A stretch of 64,000 bases of DNA. Source: Mixophyes australis (lineage: Eukaryota; Chordata; Amphibia; Anura; Limnodynastidae). The DNA is taken from the NCBI GenBank assembly GCA_036250195.1, contig JAVHZZ010000002.1, positions 363,315,624 to 363,379,623 of the forward strand, in the 5' to 3' direction. The position numbers and the translations under genes were made by a program. Numbering within the stretch: the stretch's first letter is position 1; every line of letters starts with the position of its first letter. The notes under the pieces are model-generated. The model searched no databases. It saw only the letters and a list, made by a program, of their open reading frames with translations, and was not told the DNA's origin. Shown in pieces: positions 22,783 through 32,440 of this stretch.

Positions 22783-23795
22783 CACTGGAGGGGGACAGTG
22801 TGGCAGCGGAGGGGGACAGTGTGGCAGCGGAGGGGGACAGTGTGGAAGCTGAGGGGGACAGTGGACAGCGGAGGGGGACAGGGTGACAGCGGAGGGGGAC
22901 AGGGTGACAGGTGGCAACAGAGGGGGACAGTGTGGCAGCGGAGGGGGACAGGGTGGCAGCGGAGGGGGACAGGGTGACAGCGGAGTGGGACAGGTGGCAG
23001 CGGAGGGGGACAGTGTGGCAGCGGAGGGGGACAGTGTGGCAGCGGAGTGGGACAGGTGGCACCGGAGGGGGACAGTGTGGCAGTGGAGGGGGACAGTGTG
23101 GAAGCGGAGGGGGACAGTGTGGAAGCGGAGGGGGACAGGGTGACAGCGGAGGGGGACAGGATGACAGCGGAGGGGGACAGGTGGCAGCGGAGGGGGACAG
23201 TGTGGCATCGGAGGGGGACAGGTGACAGCAGAGGGGGACAGGTGGCAGCAGAGGGGGACAGGTGGCAGCAGAGGGGGACAGTGTGACAGCGGAGGGGGAC
23301 AGCAGGCAGCAGAGGGGGACAGTGTGACAGCGGAGAAGGACAGCGGGCAGCAGAGGGCGACAGTGGGCAGCAGAGGGGGACAGTGTGACAGCGGAGGGGG
23401 ACAGTGTGACAGCGGAGGGGGACAGCGGGCAGCAGAGGGGGGCAGCGTGACAGAGGGCTGCAGAGGGGGCAGCGTGCCTGGTGGTAGAGGAGGGGGACAG
23501 CGTGGCAGAGGGCAGAGGAGGGGACAGCGTGGCAGAGGGCAGAGGAGGGGACAGCGTGACAGAGGGCAGAGGAGGGGGACAGCGTGACAGAGGGCAGAGG
23601 GGGCAGCGTGAGAGAGGGCAGAGGAGGGGGGACAGCGTGACAGAGGGCAGAGGAGGGGACAGCGTGACAGAGGGGTCAGAGTGCCTGGATGCAGAGGGGG
23701 CAGAGTGCCTGGATACAGAGGGGGCAGAGTGCCTGGATACAGAGGGGGCAGTGTCCCTGGATGCAGAGGGGGCAGTGTCTCTAGATGCAGAGGGG
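22783..23795. repeat. G-rich minisatellite, three unit types
   Basis: The first part (to about 23440) repeats 'gtggcagcggagggggaca' with 19-21-bp spacing. The middle (about 23450-23680) repeats 'gcgtgacagagggcagagg' at about 26-29 bp. The end (about 23685-23795) repeats 'gagtgcctggatacagaggg' at 24 bp. The reverse strand is C-rich and gives long artificial open frames. Confidence 0.93.
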
Positions 23796-24398
23796 CAATT
23801 TTGCATACAACTAAATAAGTATTTTTGTCGTGACCTAAATACTTATTACAATTTTTTGACCCAACTACTTCTAAAACAGGACTGCTCAGTAATTATTTTG
23901 GAGGGGTGCCTTGAAAAAATTTGGAGACTCTAAGGGTGCCGTGAACTGCAAAAGTTTGGGAACCACTGGACTAAACCTATTACTATTATTCAGTAATACA
24001 TTTTTACAGTTTTAAATATATAGTCTATGGTTAGAGCATCATCCAATTGTCCTCAGCAAAATTAGACACTTATTTATTTCTATTCCAGGACACATCACAT
24101 ATGTCTCATCATATATTATAAACATAGTGGCTAGTGAGAAAAAAAGCCAGTAAAATATAAAAACATCCAAGCCAGACAAGAATCTGCCACATAACCATCT
24201 ATCAAACAAAGATGATTAGTTACTAAATGAAGGTGAGATATACAATACATTAATGGTCCTCTTTACTCTATACCACACCATTTTTAGAAATTATTTTAAT
24301 GAGTACTGTAAATAGTAGCCGCACACTGCCCCACCACAGGTGTCCTTATACACTAGTAATGATCAAAGTGGTAATCTGTAAGAATGATGATCCTATAC

Positions 24399-24545
24399 CA
24401 GTGTTGGCTAACCTGTGACACTCCAGGTGTTGTGAAACTACAAGTCCCAGCATACCCTCCCAGCAATAAGCTGCTATATATTGGCAAAGTATGCTGGGAC
24501 TTGTAGTTTCACAACACCTGGAGTGTCACAGGTTAGCCAACACTG
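24399..24545. mobile_element. Short hAT MITE, near-perfect hairpin
   Basis: The ends are 'cagtgttggctaacctgtga' and its complement. The arms of about 57 bp read through 'gaaactacaagtcccagca' and meet around a loop at 24460-24485. The flanks tcctatac (24391-24398) and ccctatac (24546-24553) match at 7 of 8 bases. This family is common in amphibians. Confidence 0.88.
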
Positions 24546-24553
24546 CCCTATAC

Positions 24554-25060
24554 TGAGCACTTCACAGACAACTGAAACACTGCCAGACCATGGACTTAAA
24601 ATGTGCCTGTTGTCTGCAGAGTAACGGCACTGAATTTACAGCTGGCTTTACCACAGCCAACCAGAGAGAATGTGGGAGATTATATCTACCAGGATCCTGC
24701 TGAATAGAGCAGTGGTTGGGGTCCCAAGTAAAGAGCCACTACCAAAGTACGACTATGGAGAGGTGGATGAGTTAAACAAATGTAGCGGACAACCAAGAGA
24801 ATTTAGTATAATATAGTATATAACTTGAATAAAGGTAGCTTTTAGCAGTACAGGACCGATTGTATTGTGGTATTGTGCGGGTTGTCATTATGGCAATCAG
24901 TTTACTGATGAGGTATAGAAAAGAAGGCATGCCAGGTTACCAACATGATAGCCCCTAATATACCATTGCAAATTCACTGACAAAAGAACTACAAACTGTT
25001 TAAGGAAAGAAATTACAGGGGAAATTATTATGATATTGCCAGAAGTAAAAAAAAAACCTC
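24554..25060. other. Non-coding stretch, nothing recognised
   Basis: No coding signature, no repeat structure recognised by eye. Confidence 0.5.
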
Positions 25061-25228
25061 TAGGGGGTAAATGTATGAACGTCCGATTTTTTTTAGTGAA
25101 AATTTAAAGTGGCGATGGCTTGTAAAGGCAAACTTGCTTTACAAGCCATCGACGCTTTAAATTTTACCTGCAAAGTCGCCGATTTCCGGCGAGTTGAAAA
25201 AATCGGACGTTCATACATTTACCCCCTA
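25061..25228. mobile_element. MITE with TA target duplication
   Basis: 'agggggtaaatgtatgaacg' and its complement form terminal arms of about 35 bp. A second inner inverted repeat, 'gatggcttgtaaagc', surrounds the centre. TA flanks both sides, consistent with the Tc1/mariner superfamily. No protein is encoded. Confidence 0.75.
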
Positions 25229-25254
25229 ATTTCCTAGAGCATAGAAGGTAAGTA

Positions 25255-25440
25255 AAGGGGGTAAACGAGGGGGTAAGAAAGAAAGGGCTACAGAAAAACA
25301 AGGGAGGCAGAAAGAGAGGGCTAGAGAAAAATGAGGGGGTAGAAAGAGAGGGCTACAGAGAAATGAGGCACAGAAAGAGAGGGCTACAAAAAAAATGAGG
25401 GGGCAGAAAGAGAGGTCTACAGAAAAATGAGGGGGGCAGA
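25255..25440 (+). repeat. Purine-rich tandem repeat, ~31-33-bp unit
   Basis: Degenerate units contain 'agagagggctacagaaaaat' followed by 'gagggggcagaa', repeated about five times. No gene was recognised from here to the next microsatellite at 26044. Confidence 0.75.
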
Positions 25441-26043
25441 ATAAGGGTGAGAACAGCTAGTGGGCATATGTGAGAAAAGTTGGTAGGCAGCAGGGGACAT
25501 GTCAGTGTGTAACAGGTGAGTGATATCCAGCTGTTTTGTTTTGTATTATTAAATCTAACATTTGGGGCATCCCCTATAGATATCCTGTGTTTGCTCCTGG
25601 GCAGCAGTGAAGACTGGACAGCATTCTGCTTCAAACATCAGTGCGTCTGGACTGCAGCAAGGAAGGGAGTATTGGGGGGAGGAGGGGCAGTAGGCTGAAG
25701 ATTTGCCTGGAGTGCCGAGCAATCTTGCACTGGCCCTGCGGGCGCTGTGCTTAGTGAGTAGTATTTGATTATCTAGCACAGAGGTGTTTGTAAGGAACCA
25801 TTGTACAATTTGTGTACACTAATCACGGCATAAAACATTGTAGAGTGACTCAATAAGTCGTATAATATCCGTACAAAAGAACTCAAATTAAGGACCAATG
25901 GTTTTAGAACAAAATACAAATAAATCGACAGATAATAATCTTAAACCCAGAATTACTGGTCTTGCAGGTAGATTAATGAAAGTTTTGTTTATCTTAAACA
26001 ATGTGAGTTCCAGCACCTCTTTTCTTACAAAAAAGCACTGTTT

Positions 26044-26064
26044 GTATATATATATACACATACA

Positions 26065-26097
<33 letters not shown>

Positions 26098-26098
26098 A
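26044..26098 (+). repeat. (TA)n/(CA)n microsatellite next to Helentron copy 2
   Basis: TA runs are interrupted by 'cacatacaa' and followed by 'acacacaa', immediately left of the Helentron 3' end. Confidence 0.92.
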
Positions 26099-26735
26099 GT
26101 TAACCCGTGCATGATACTCATGCATTCTAGTCAAATCAAGCTACTTAAGGTGTTAAAAAGGTTCTTGTCATGCATTTGGGGCTAGGCCAGGCCTCCTCAG
26201 GGGAAGAGCGTTACTTCCCGACGTAAGCGCCCTTTTTTAACGTGGTTTTGTCCACATGTCACCACCTCATCATTCTTCTCCATCACCTCATCCTTCATCT
26301 TCATCGCCACATCCTTAATCTCCATCGTCTTACTGTTCTAAAACCTCTCGATACACAACGTTTCTGCTAAACACCTTATCGCTGTGCTCAATAAGTCTTC
26401 CTTGAAGGCCAGTATTCATAACCTGCACTTTCACATCACTGCTTCTCCGTACTCGTGAAAATGGGACATACAATTGTCCATGACCAAACACAGGCTCTGG
26501 TAAATAAATACCCACACGGTCAAGAGTTTGAGCCCTCAACTGGTAAATTTAGCCTTTACTACCCCTCCCACGGGGGGAAGGGGGGATGATGGAAGTTAAC
26601 TGACTTCACTATTATAATTTTTTTGTCAAATAATGTCAGTATACCAAATTTCAGGTCAATTGGATGAGCCCTTTCTGAGAAAATAGTTTTTTCCACACAC
26701 ACACACACTAACACACGCCGCTAGGCTTATATATA
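26099..26735 (-). mobile_element. Helentron-type Helitron, copy 2, carries helicase remnant
   Basis: On the minus strand the 3' end is 'gcatgagtatcatgcacggg' + 'ttaac', with a perfect GCATGA/TCATGC hairpin. The 5' end is near 26726 with 'gccgctaggct'-type text. The interior includes the same 'ctgaggaggcctgg' block as copy 1, plus a helicase C-terminal fragment. A conserved subterminal segment, 'tttctgagaaaatagttttt', lies near 26670. Confidence 0.8.
26330..26545 (-). pseudogene. Helitron RepHel helicase C-terminal remnant
   Basis: The minus-strand reading 'QTLDRVGIYLPEPVFGHGQL' continues 'YVPFSRVR' and later 'NVVYREVL'. These are the last motifs of the PIF1-like helicase of Helitron Rep/helicase proteins, where the usual text is YVALSR. 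The helicase unwinds DNA during rolling-circle transposition. Only about 70 residues remain, with no Rep (HUH) domain in the window, so it is a fragment retained next to the element's 3' end. Confidence 0.85.
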
Positions 26736-28020
26736 TTAGATATATATATATATATATATGTGTGTGATTCAACAGACAAAGCAATGATTTTATTACATAG
26801 CGACGTCTTGTATAGAAGTCTATTGACAAACATTGCAGAAAGCTAGTCATTGGTGTTCTTCTTGAACTGACTGGGCCCAGCATTAGACTGGCTTACCAGA
26901 AATAGCCAGAAAGCCCCACTACCTGTGGGCTAAACCACCACCAGTGCAGAGCCCCTGATTGATCGTCGGTCTGGCTAGCATAGAGGATAATTAATGCTAG
27001 GCTAGCAGGAGCTCTAGTTCATTCACTAGCTGACTAGATTTTTCCAGAATAACTGACACAGCAAGTGGCTCAAGCTGTGGAAAGGTCTTCAGACAGAGAC
27101 AAAGCCAGAGAATGGATCTCTGTCAGTATCCGGGACACTTTCCTGGTGTCACCAGTGACATCTGAAATGAGCGTGATACAATATATGGAAGATGTGCTGC
27201 GTATGAGTGTGATATAGAAGTGGAAATTATGTACTTTCTGTTTCACAATGTGCAGGGGTCCCACTTGGCCACGGCGGCTGGCAGGGATGCTATCATGGGG
27301 GTTTGGTAAAGGGGATCATATCAAAGCAGTCAGTCGCACCCCTCCCTTACCATAATCTGCTCATTCAGCAGAGCCACCATGCCTCCAGCCAGATGGGAGG
27401 CAGAGCCAGAATTCTTATAAGGGCACCTCTCTTGGATGGGTAGATGGGCATCTCAATGCACATAGCTGCTGGTCCTAAAGAGTAGATCGTAGTGGACCTG
27501 AGAATAATCAGCTCTGCTGATCATCAAATGTAAACAAAATTTTAATATTTTAATATAAGTAACTGCCCAAAATATTAAATACATTTTCACATGCTTTAAG
27601 TGTCTCTATATGTATGTATTTGGCTGTTTTCAGCAGAGTGTAGTGCAGTCAGGCAGTATAGTAAACATCGTTTAAGTATTACGCACCATGTAAATGTATG
27701 AATTGGACATTTTATAAAAAATTATATATTGAGTTATGTTGTACACTATATACATGAACTAATTATTCAATTCCATCTTTTAGGAAAAAATAATTTACTG
27801 TAAATTTGTAATTTCAGCGTTTTTTATGCGCTGGTCTTGCCCTGTGCTGGTTGGCCACACCCCCTGCACCACATTGTATTACGTTGGCCTGTCATGCCTC
27901 ATTCTGACATTAGCCAGTCTTGCAAGTGCGGTCTTGACTATGTGCCTATTTTTATGGGACTACGGATGGATTTGTGTGGCTAAATTCATCATGCGATGAA
28001 CAGGTCTTATGCAGATGATG
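26736..28020. other. Non-coding stretch with short TA run
   Basis: A short (TA)n(TG)n run lies at 26738-26766. No gene recognised in the remainder. Confidence 0.5.
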
Positions 28021-28024
28021 GTCA

Positions 28025-28285
28025 AAACCGGGTTCATTTATTTATTTTACAACCTTTATTTATGCATCACCTATATGTTATGCAGCACTTTGCAGATAAT
28101 TTTTAATCATTCGCATCAGTCTTTAGCGCAGTGGAGCTTACAATCTATATTCCCCCACACATCAGAGGCTAATTAACCTAACAGTGTTTCTTTGGTGTGT
28201 GCGGGGAAACTGGAGCACCTAGAGAAGACCAATGCAAACACAGAAAGGGCCATGGTCAGAATCGAACCCTCAAAACTACAGCATG
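28025..28285 (-). repeat. Old SINE copy
   Basis: Degenerate match to the SINE family: 'gcagcactttgcagataat', 'agtggagcttacaatctat', 'gtgcggggaaactggagca', 'gccatggtcagaatcgaacc'. It is more diverged than the copy at 28636. Confidence 0.65.
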
Positions 28286-28635
28286 ACATACTTAAATTAT
28301 GAGAAAGAGTTAAAGAGTGAAGATGTGTAAAATGTGTTCTTCATTTTGTAGAGCAGCACAGGGAATTTAAGCTTCAGAAATTACAAATTACTAAAGGTCA
28401 AATAGGGCCATTTAGATTTTTAACTTATAATTTTATTTCTCAGCAACACTTCCCATCAGTTCAGCAGCACAACACTAACCTTAATTAAAGATTAGCTGCT
28501 ATTATAAATATATCTAAATATATAAACAAGCTCATCTGGAAAGGATCATTTACATTGGATATAAAAATTCTACATACCATAGTAGAAATTGCAAGTGTTT
28601 GTGACGCAAAGTCTGAAATCAAGATAAACCATACC

Positions 28636-28804
28636 ATGGGCAGGATGGTGGCTTAGTGGTTAGCACTTCTGCCTCACAGTGCAGAGGTTGTGAGTTCAAT
28701 TCCCAACCTTAACTGTGTGGAGTTTGTATGTTCTCCCTGTGTTTGCATGGGTTTCCAAAAACATACAAGTAGGTTGATAGGCTGCTACCAAATTGACCTT
28801 AGTC

Positions 28805-28895
<91 letters not shown>

Positions 28896-29003
28896 GGGAA
28901 TTTAGACTGTAAGCTCAAAGGGGGCAGGGACTGATGTGAGAGAGTTCTCTACAGTATACAGCACTGTGGAATCAGTGGTGCTATATAAAAAGCTGATGAT
29001 GAG
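28636..29003 (+). repeat. tRNA-derived SINE, full length, with expanded (TG)n
   Basis: A-box TGGCTTAGTGG at 28649-28659 and B-box-like GAGTTCAATTCC at 28692-28703. The body contains 'gtgtggagtttgtatgttct'. The 3' module 'tagactgtaagctcaaagg' ends in 'gctatataaaaagctgatga'. An internal TG tract has grown to about 80 bases (28812-28892). Unlike the LINEs, it encodes no protein. The frame at 28690-28896 is an artefact of the TG repeat. Confidence 0.85.
28812..28892 (+). repeat. (TG)n microsatellite inside the SINE
   Basis: About 40 uninterrupted TG units at the position where other copies of this SINE carry short TG or CA runs. Confidence 0.97.
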
Positions 29004-29289
29004 ATCAGACCTTTGTGACTTTGCAACCAACAAAATTCAAGTGAAATACAAATACACTTTGTAGGAAAAAGTAAAGATAAAAAAACATAAAATGCCTTCT
29101 TTGCAGAACTAGCACACCATTTCATAATGGGGCTGAGGCAGTAGTCAAAGCTACCCAATCACATTTAAAATTATTATCAAATGTAATTAGCATATACCTG
29201 CAAGCAATAAAAGCAACTGTGATTTACCCCAAATAGAGATCAGTTGTTTCTGTAGGATATCCTAGCAGTTGTTTAGTTGCATCCTGCTA

Positions 29290-29535
29290 GGATAGCTATT
29301 GCCCAAAAGAAACTTTTAAAACATCTACGGTAGCTTAGTGTTGAAAGGTACGAATCAGGAGATTAAAAAGAATTTCAAAGGCACTTCACCGTGTAAATGT
29401 GGCACAACAGAGACATTGCCAAGATTAGGCCATCCCTCCAAAGTTGATGCGAAAACTCACCAGTAAGGCAACCAAGATGCCTACGGTAACATTAAAGGAG
29501 CTGCAAGAATTTCTGTGAGGAATTGGTCACTCCCA
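29290..29535 (+). pseudogene. Tc1-like transposase N-terminal remnant
   Basis: One frame reads 'TETLPRLGHPSKVDAKTHQ' and then a stop. A second frame continues 'KATKMPTVTLKELQEFL'. This matches the second helix-turn-helix of Tc1-like transposases (Gly-Arg-Pro-Ser-Lys style, then 'TLKEL'). A frameshift and stop separate the pieces, and no DDE catalytic part is seen downstream. Confidence 0.7.
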
Positions 29536-29540
29536 GCTCC

Positions 29541-30270
29541 TTTACACTAGATGTCTGGGCGATGGGGTAGCGTGGGAAGGCGGAGGACATTTCTCATGAA
29601 GCAGTATTTTAGGAGAAAGTCAAAAGTGTTTACACTGACGAATGGTGTGCTCCTAAAGTGGAAGTAAGTAGCTTGGTTGGTTTCTCTGATGGCATTTTTA
29701 CTGTTTCCACCATGTGCATTTGCTGGAGTATCCACATACCTGCACATCTAGGCACATGCCCCTTTTAAAGTGGCACAGAAAATGAAACACGTAGTTCAGA
29801 AAATAGGATCTGTACCTCTATACCTAATGTAATCAGGCTGAATCTCTGCATCTAGTCAGGAATGGCGGCATGGATGCTTGACAAAGTTTGTTAGACATTC
29901 AAAAGCAATGTTTGTTTGTTTTGAGGGAGATTTTTTTTTTTTTTTAACCAAAAGCATGGAAATGAGAATCGGTGTATGTGCTAAATTTTGATGAACTTAA
30001 ACATTTAGGAAGGCACTGATGACAGGAAATGACTCTTTTCCTGTGTCCTCAGACTTCATGACAGTAATCCTCTTGAAGGACACTGAAGGAAACCTTTTAG
30101 ATCCTCAAAGTTTTGATGACAGAGGAAAATAGCTTGTTCTAAACTACAATACACATTTACAGGATATGGTTTTATGTATACATTTGTGAATATCACAGAA
30201 CGTCATTGATTATGGTCATTTAATGACAATTTCCCACTGGAATTTAAACAATGTGTCTGTTTTATGTTTA
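29541..30270. other. Non-coding stretch, no gene recognised
   Basis: A T-run lies at 29932-29945. Nothing coding is supported. Confidence 0.5.
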
Positions 30271-30274
30271 CATA

Positions 30275-30500
30275 ATGTTAAAACGCAATTCGCACTCCTC
30301 TAAAATGCAAGCTCTCCCGTGCAGGGTCCTCTACCTATTGTCCCATGTCTGTCTACTGTCTGACTCCCTTCTTCATCCTGACATGTATTTTGTGCGAGTC
30401 CCCATAGCATTACTCACACTCATCTGTGCTACTTATTTGTTACTTGCTTATGTATCTGGCACTATGGAATCTGTGGCACCTTATGAATAATAATTCTGTT
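30275..30500 (+). repeat. LINE 3' UTR/tail fragment
   Basis: 'tgcaagctctcccgtgcagg', 'gtcccatgtctgtctactgt' and the terminal 'ctggcactatggaatctgtg' + 'gcaccttatgaataataat' form a recurrent amphibian LINE (CR1/L2-like) 3' end. The 79-codon frame here is part of it and not a gene. Confidence 0.55.
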
Positions 30501-31590
30501 CTCCTTGTCCATAATTATTTGCATTGCAGTTTTTGGATGCTGGTTGATCCATTTCAGTACATCCAAAGCATGTCACCCCACCTAAAGTCCATTTATCGCT
30601 GTGGAATTTTGTACATACCGACTTGGGGTTATGCCATTGTCTACATACCGACTAGCATTATGCCATGTTAATGGTCCATTCATTTCAACGGAATTGTGCA
30701 CTACTCCACTGAAATGAGAAGGCTATTCACGTGAATTAAGATTCACAGCATTGCTATTTTTTTTTCCACACATTGGGAGAGATTTAACTTATCTCTATTG
30801 AAGTGTGACCACAGCCCTTTGGACTTTTCTCACTGCCAATCAATTTGTGACTAGCATGGAAAACTCCTTGAGATTGGCTCAGCGGATAAGGGGAGCTCAT
30901 TCTGCAGTGGGGTTCATAGCGCAGCAGTTCATGTCATGGTTTTCTTTTTTTATTTCCTGTGGATTACAGGAAGAATTCCCATGGACTACAAACAAAAGAA
31001 CATTTCCCAAAGATTACAAGAAAAATTCAGTTGGATTACAATAAGACGATTCCTTTGCAATACAAATAATGATTTATTTTTGTATTATTGATTTTGTAAA
31101 TGATGGTTTAGGAAGTTTTTAATTCATTAAAAGTTTATTTAATAATTATGTCTGTGTTTAGATTACATTTTAGTATAATGAAACGGGGCCTTGTGGACCA
31201 CTATGGTGGCAAATATTGCTCACTAAACTAATCTCCACAAACCAGGGGTACATTGAAGAGCCCTAGAGCTTTTCAACATAGGGTTAGAAGTCTTTGGGAG
31301 GTGGTCACCTAGTTTGTTTGTGCCCAAAACCAGAGACTGCAGCCCGATACTGACCACTCTGGGCCGATTCCCACTATGACGGGGGCAACTACCCTGCTTG
31401 CTTCCAGTCTAGCAGGGGTAACATATGCTTATTGTCACCCTCTATCAGTGGAAACCAGCTCAGGCTGTCTAGTGTTATTAAAGGTCAATATGTTTATTAC
31501 AAATGGTAGAAACATGCTTATAAATGCACTTTTCCATATATAAGGCACCTAGATGCCCCTCAAAATGCACCCTTTTCACCCCTTGAATAA
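30501..31590. other. Non-coding stretch, no gene recognised
   Basis: Contains short degenerate reiterations of 'gattacaggaagaattc'-like text at 30960-31055. No gene supported. Confidence 0.5.

Positions 31591-31592
<2 letters not shown>

Positions 31593-31674
<82 letters not shown>
31593..31674 (+). repeat. (AT)n microsatellite, ~40 units
   Basis: Uninterrupted AT run directly left of the TIR element that starts at 31681. Confidence 0.97.
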
Positions 31675-31676
<2 letters not shown>

Positions 31677-31680
31677 TCAT

Positions 31681-31939
31681 ACTTACCAACCTTTGGTAAG
31701 TTCTTTCCGGGAGATCCCAGGCAGGGGGGGGCGTGGTTGGTGGGCGGGGCGCAGTAATTTGCGTCATTTTGGCTCCGCCCCACGACAAACTGCCAATTTT
31801 GTCGCTGTGCCAAAATGACGCGAAACGAGTCATTTTGAGGAGCGGATGCCATATGCGGGATATTTGCCTGCTCTCCCAGTAGTCCTACCCAAAATTTCGA
31901 GAGTCTCCCAGACATTCCGGGAGAGTTGGCAAGTATGAG
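31681..31939. mobile_element. TIR element, 'catacttgccaac' family, copy 2
   Basis: Left end 'catacttaccaac'; right end 'gggagagttggcaagtatg', the complementary text. The centre holds 'ccaaaatgacgcgaaacgag' and its near-complement 'gcgtcattttggctccgccc'. It is wedged between two AT-rich microsatellites. The superfamily is not certain. Confidence 0.8.
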
Positions 31940-31966
31940 ATATTATATATATATATATATACACAA

Positions 31967-32372
31967 GTTAACCCGTGCATGATACTCATGCATTCTAGTC
32001 AAATCAAGCTACTTAAGGTGTTAAAAAGGTTCTTGTCATGCATTTGGGCCATAGCCCAGGCCTCAACCACCAACCACTCCCCACTGTCACCCCCGGCAAC
32101 CACCAACCACTCCCAACTGTCACTTCTCCTTCAAGAAATATATATATTTATTTTTTAAATCTTTATAAACACTTTTAACAATTAACAAATTAAATTAACA
32201 AATTAAAAACATCTTAGTATACCAAATTTCAGCCCTTTCTGAATTTTTTTTTCCACACGCACTAAGAATTTAGTAGGTCAGTGTATAACTCCGCCCAGCA
32301 GGTGGCGCTGCAGCTTGGTTTTATTTTTTCCACGCACACACAGACTAACACACGCCACTAGACATTTATATT
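31967..32372 (-). mobile_element. Helentron-type Helitron, non-autonomous copy 3
   Basis: Same 3' hairpin end as copy 2 (GCATGA-gta-TCATGC then 'acgggttaac' on the minus strand). The 5' end carries 'gccactagac' near 32355. Internal segments 'accaaccactccc' and 'ggtggcgctgcagc' match copy 1. It abuts a (TA)n tract on its 3' side (31941-31961) and another on its 5' side (32378-32440). Confidence 0.75.
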
Positions 32373-32377
32373 ATAGA

Positions 32378-32406
32378 TATATATATACACATACATATAT
32401 ACATAC

Positions 32407-32439
<33 letters not shown>

Positions 32440-32440
32440 A
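32378..32440 (+). repeat. Interrupted (TA)n microsatellite
   Basis: TA runs with 'cacatacat' and 'aaa' interruptions at the 5' side of Helentron copy 3. Confidence 0.9.

Larger units (their letters stand above)
22496..23968. mobile_element. Non-autonomous hAT element with palindrome and minisatellite, TSD gactaaac
   Basis: The right end is 'gtttgggaaccactg', the classic 'cagtggttcccaaac' terminus of hAT/Charlie-like elements. The left end is 'ccggcagttcccaaag'. The exact 8-bp duplication gactaaac flanks it at 22488-22495 and 23969-23976. Next to the left end lies a long palindrome (22565-22754), then a G-rich tandem array (22783-23795), then the right subterminal region 'gtgccttgaaaaaatttgg'. 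No transposase is encoded; the long open frames across it are products of the repeats. Confidence 0.92.

Noticed and set aside
22651..23806. Minus-strand open frames of 185 and 379 codons and plus-strand Gly/Asp-rich frames
   Set aside because: Products of the G-rich minisatellite in the hAT element at 22496-23968; composition follows the repeat unit.
28690..28896. Cys/Val-repeat frame
   Set aside because: Created by the (TG)n tract in a SINE.
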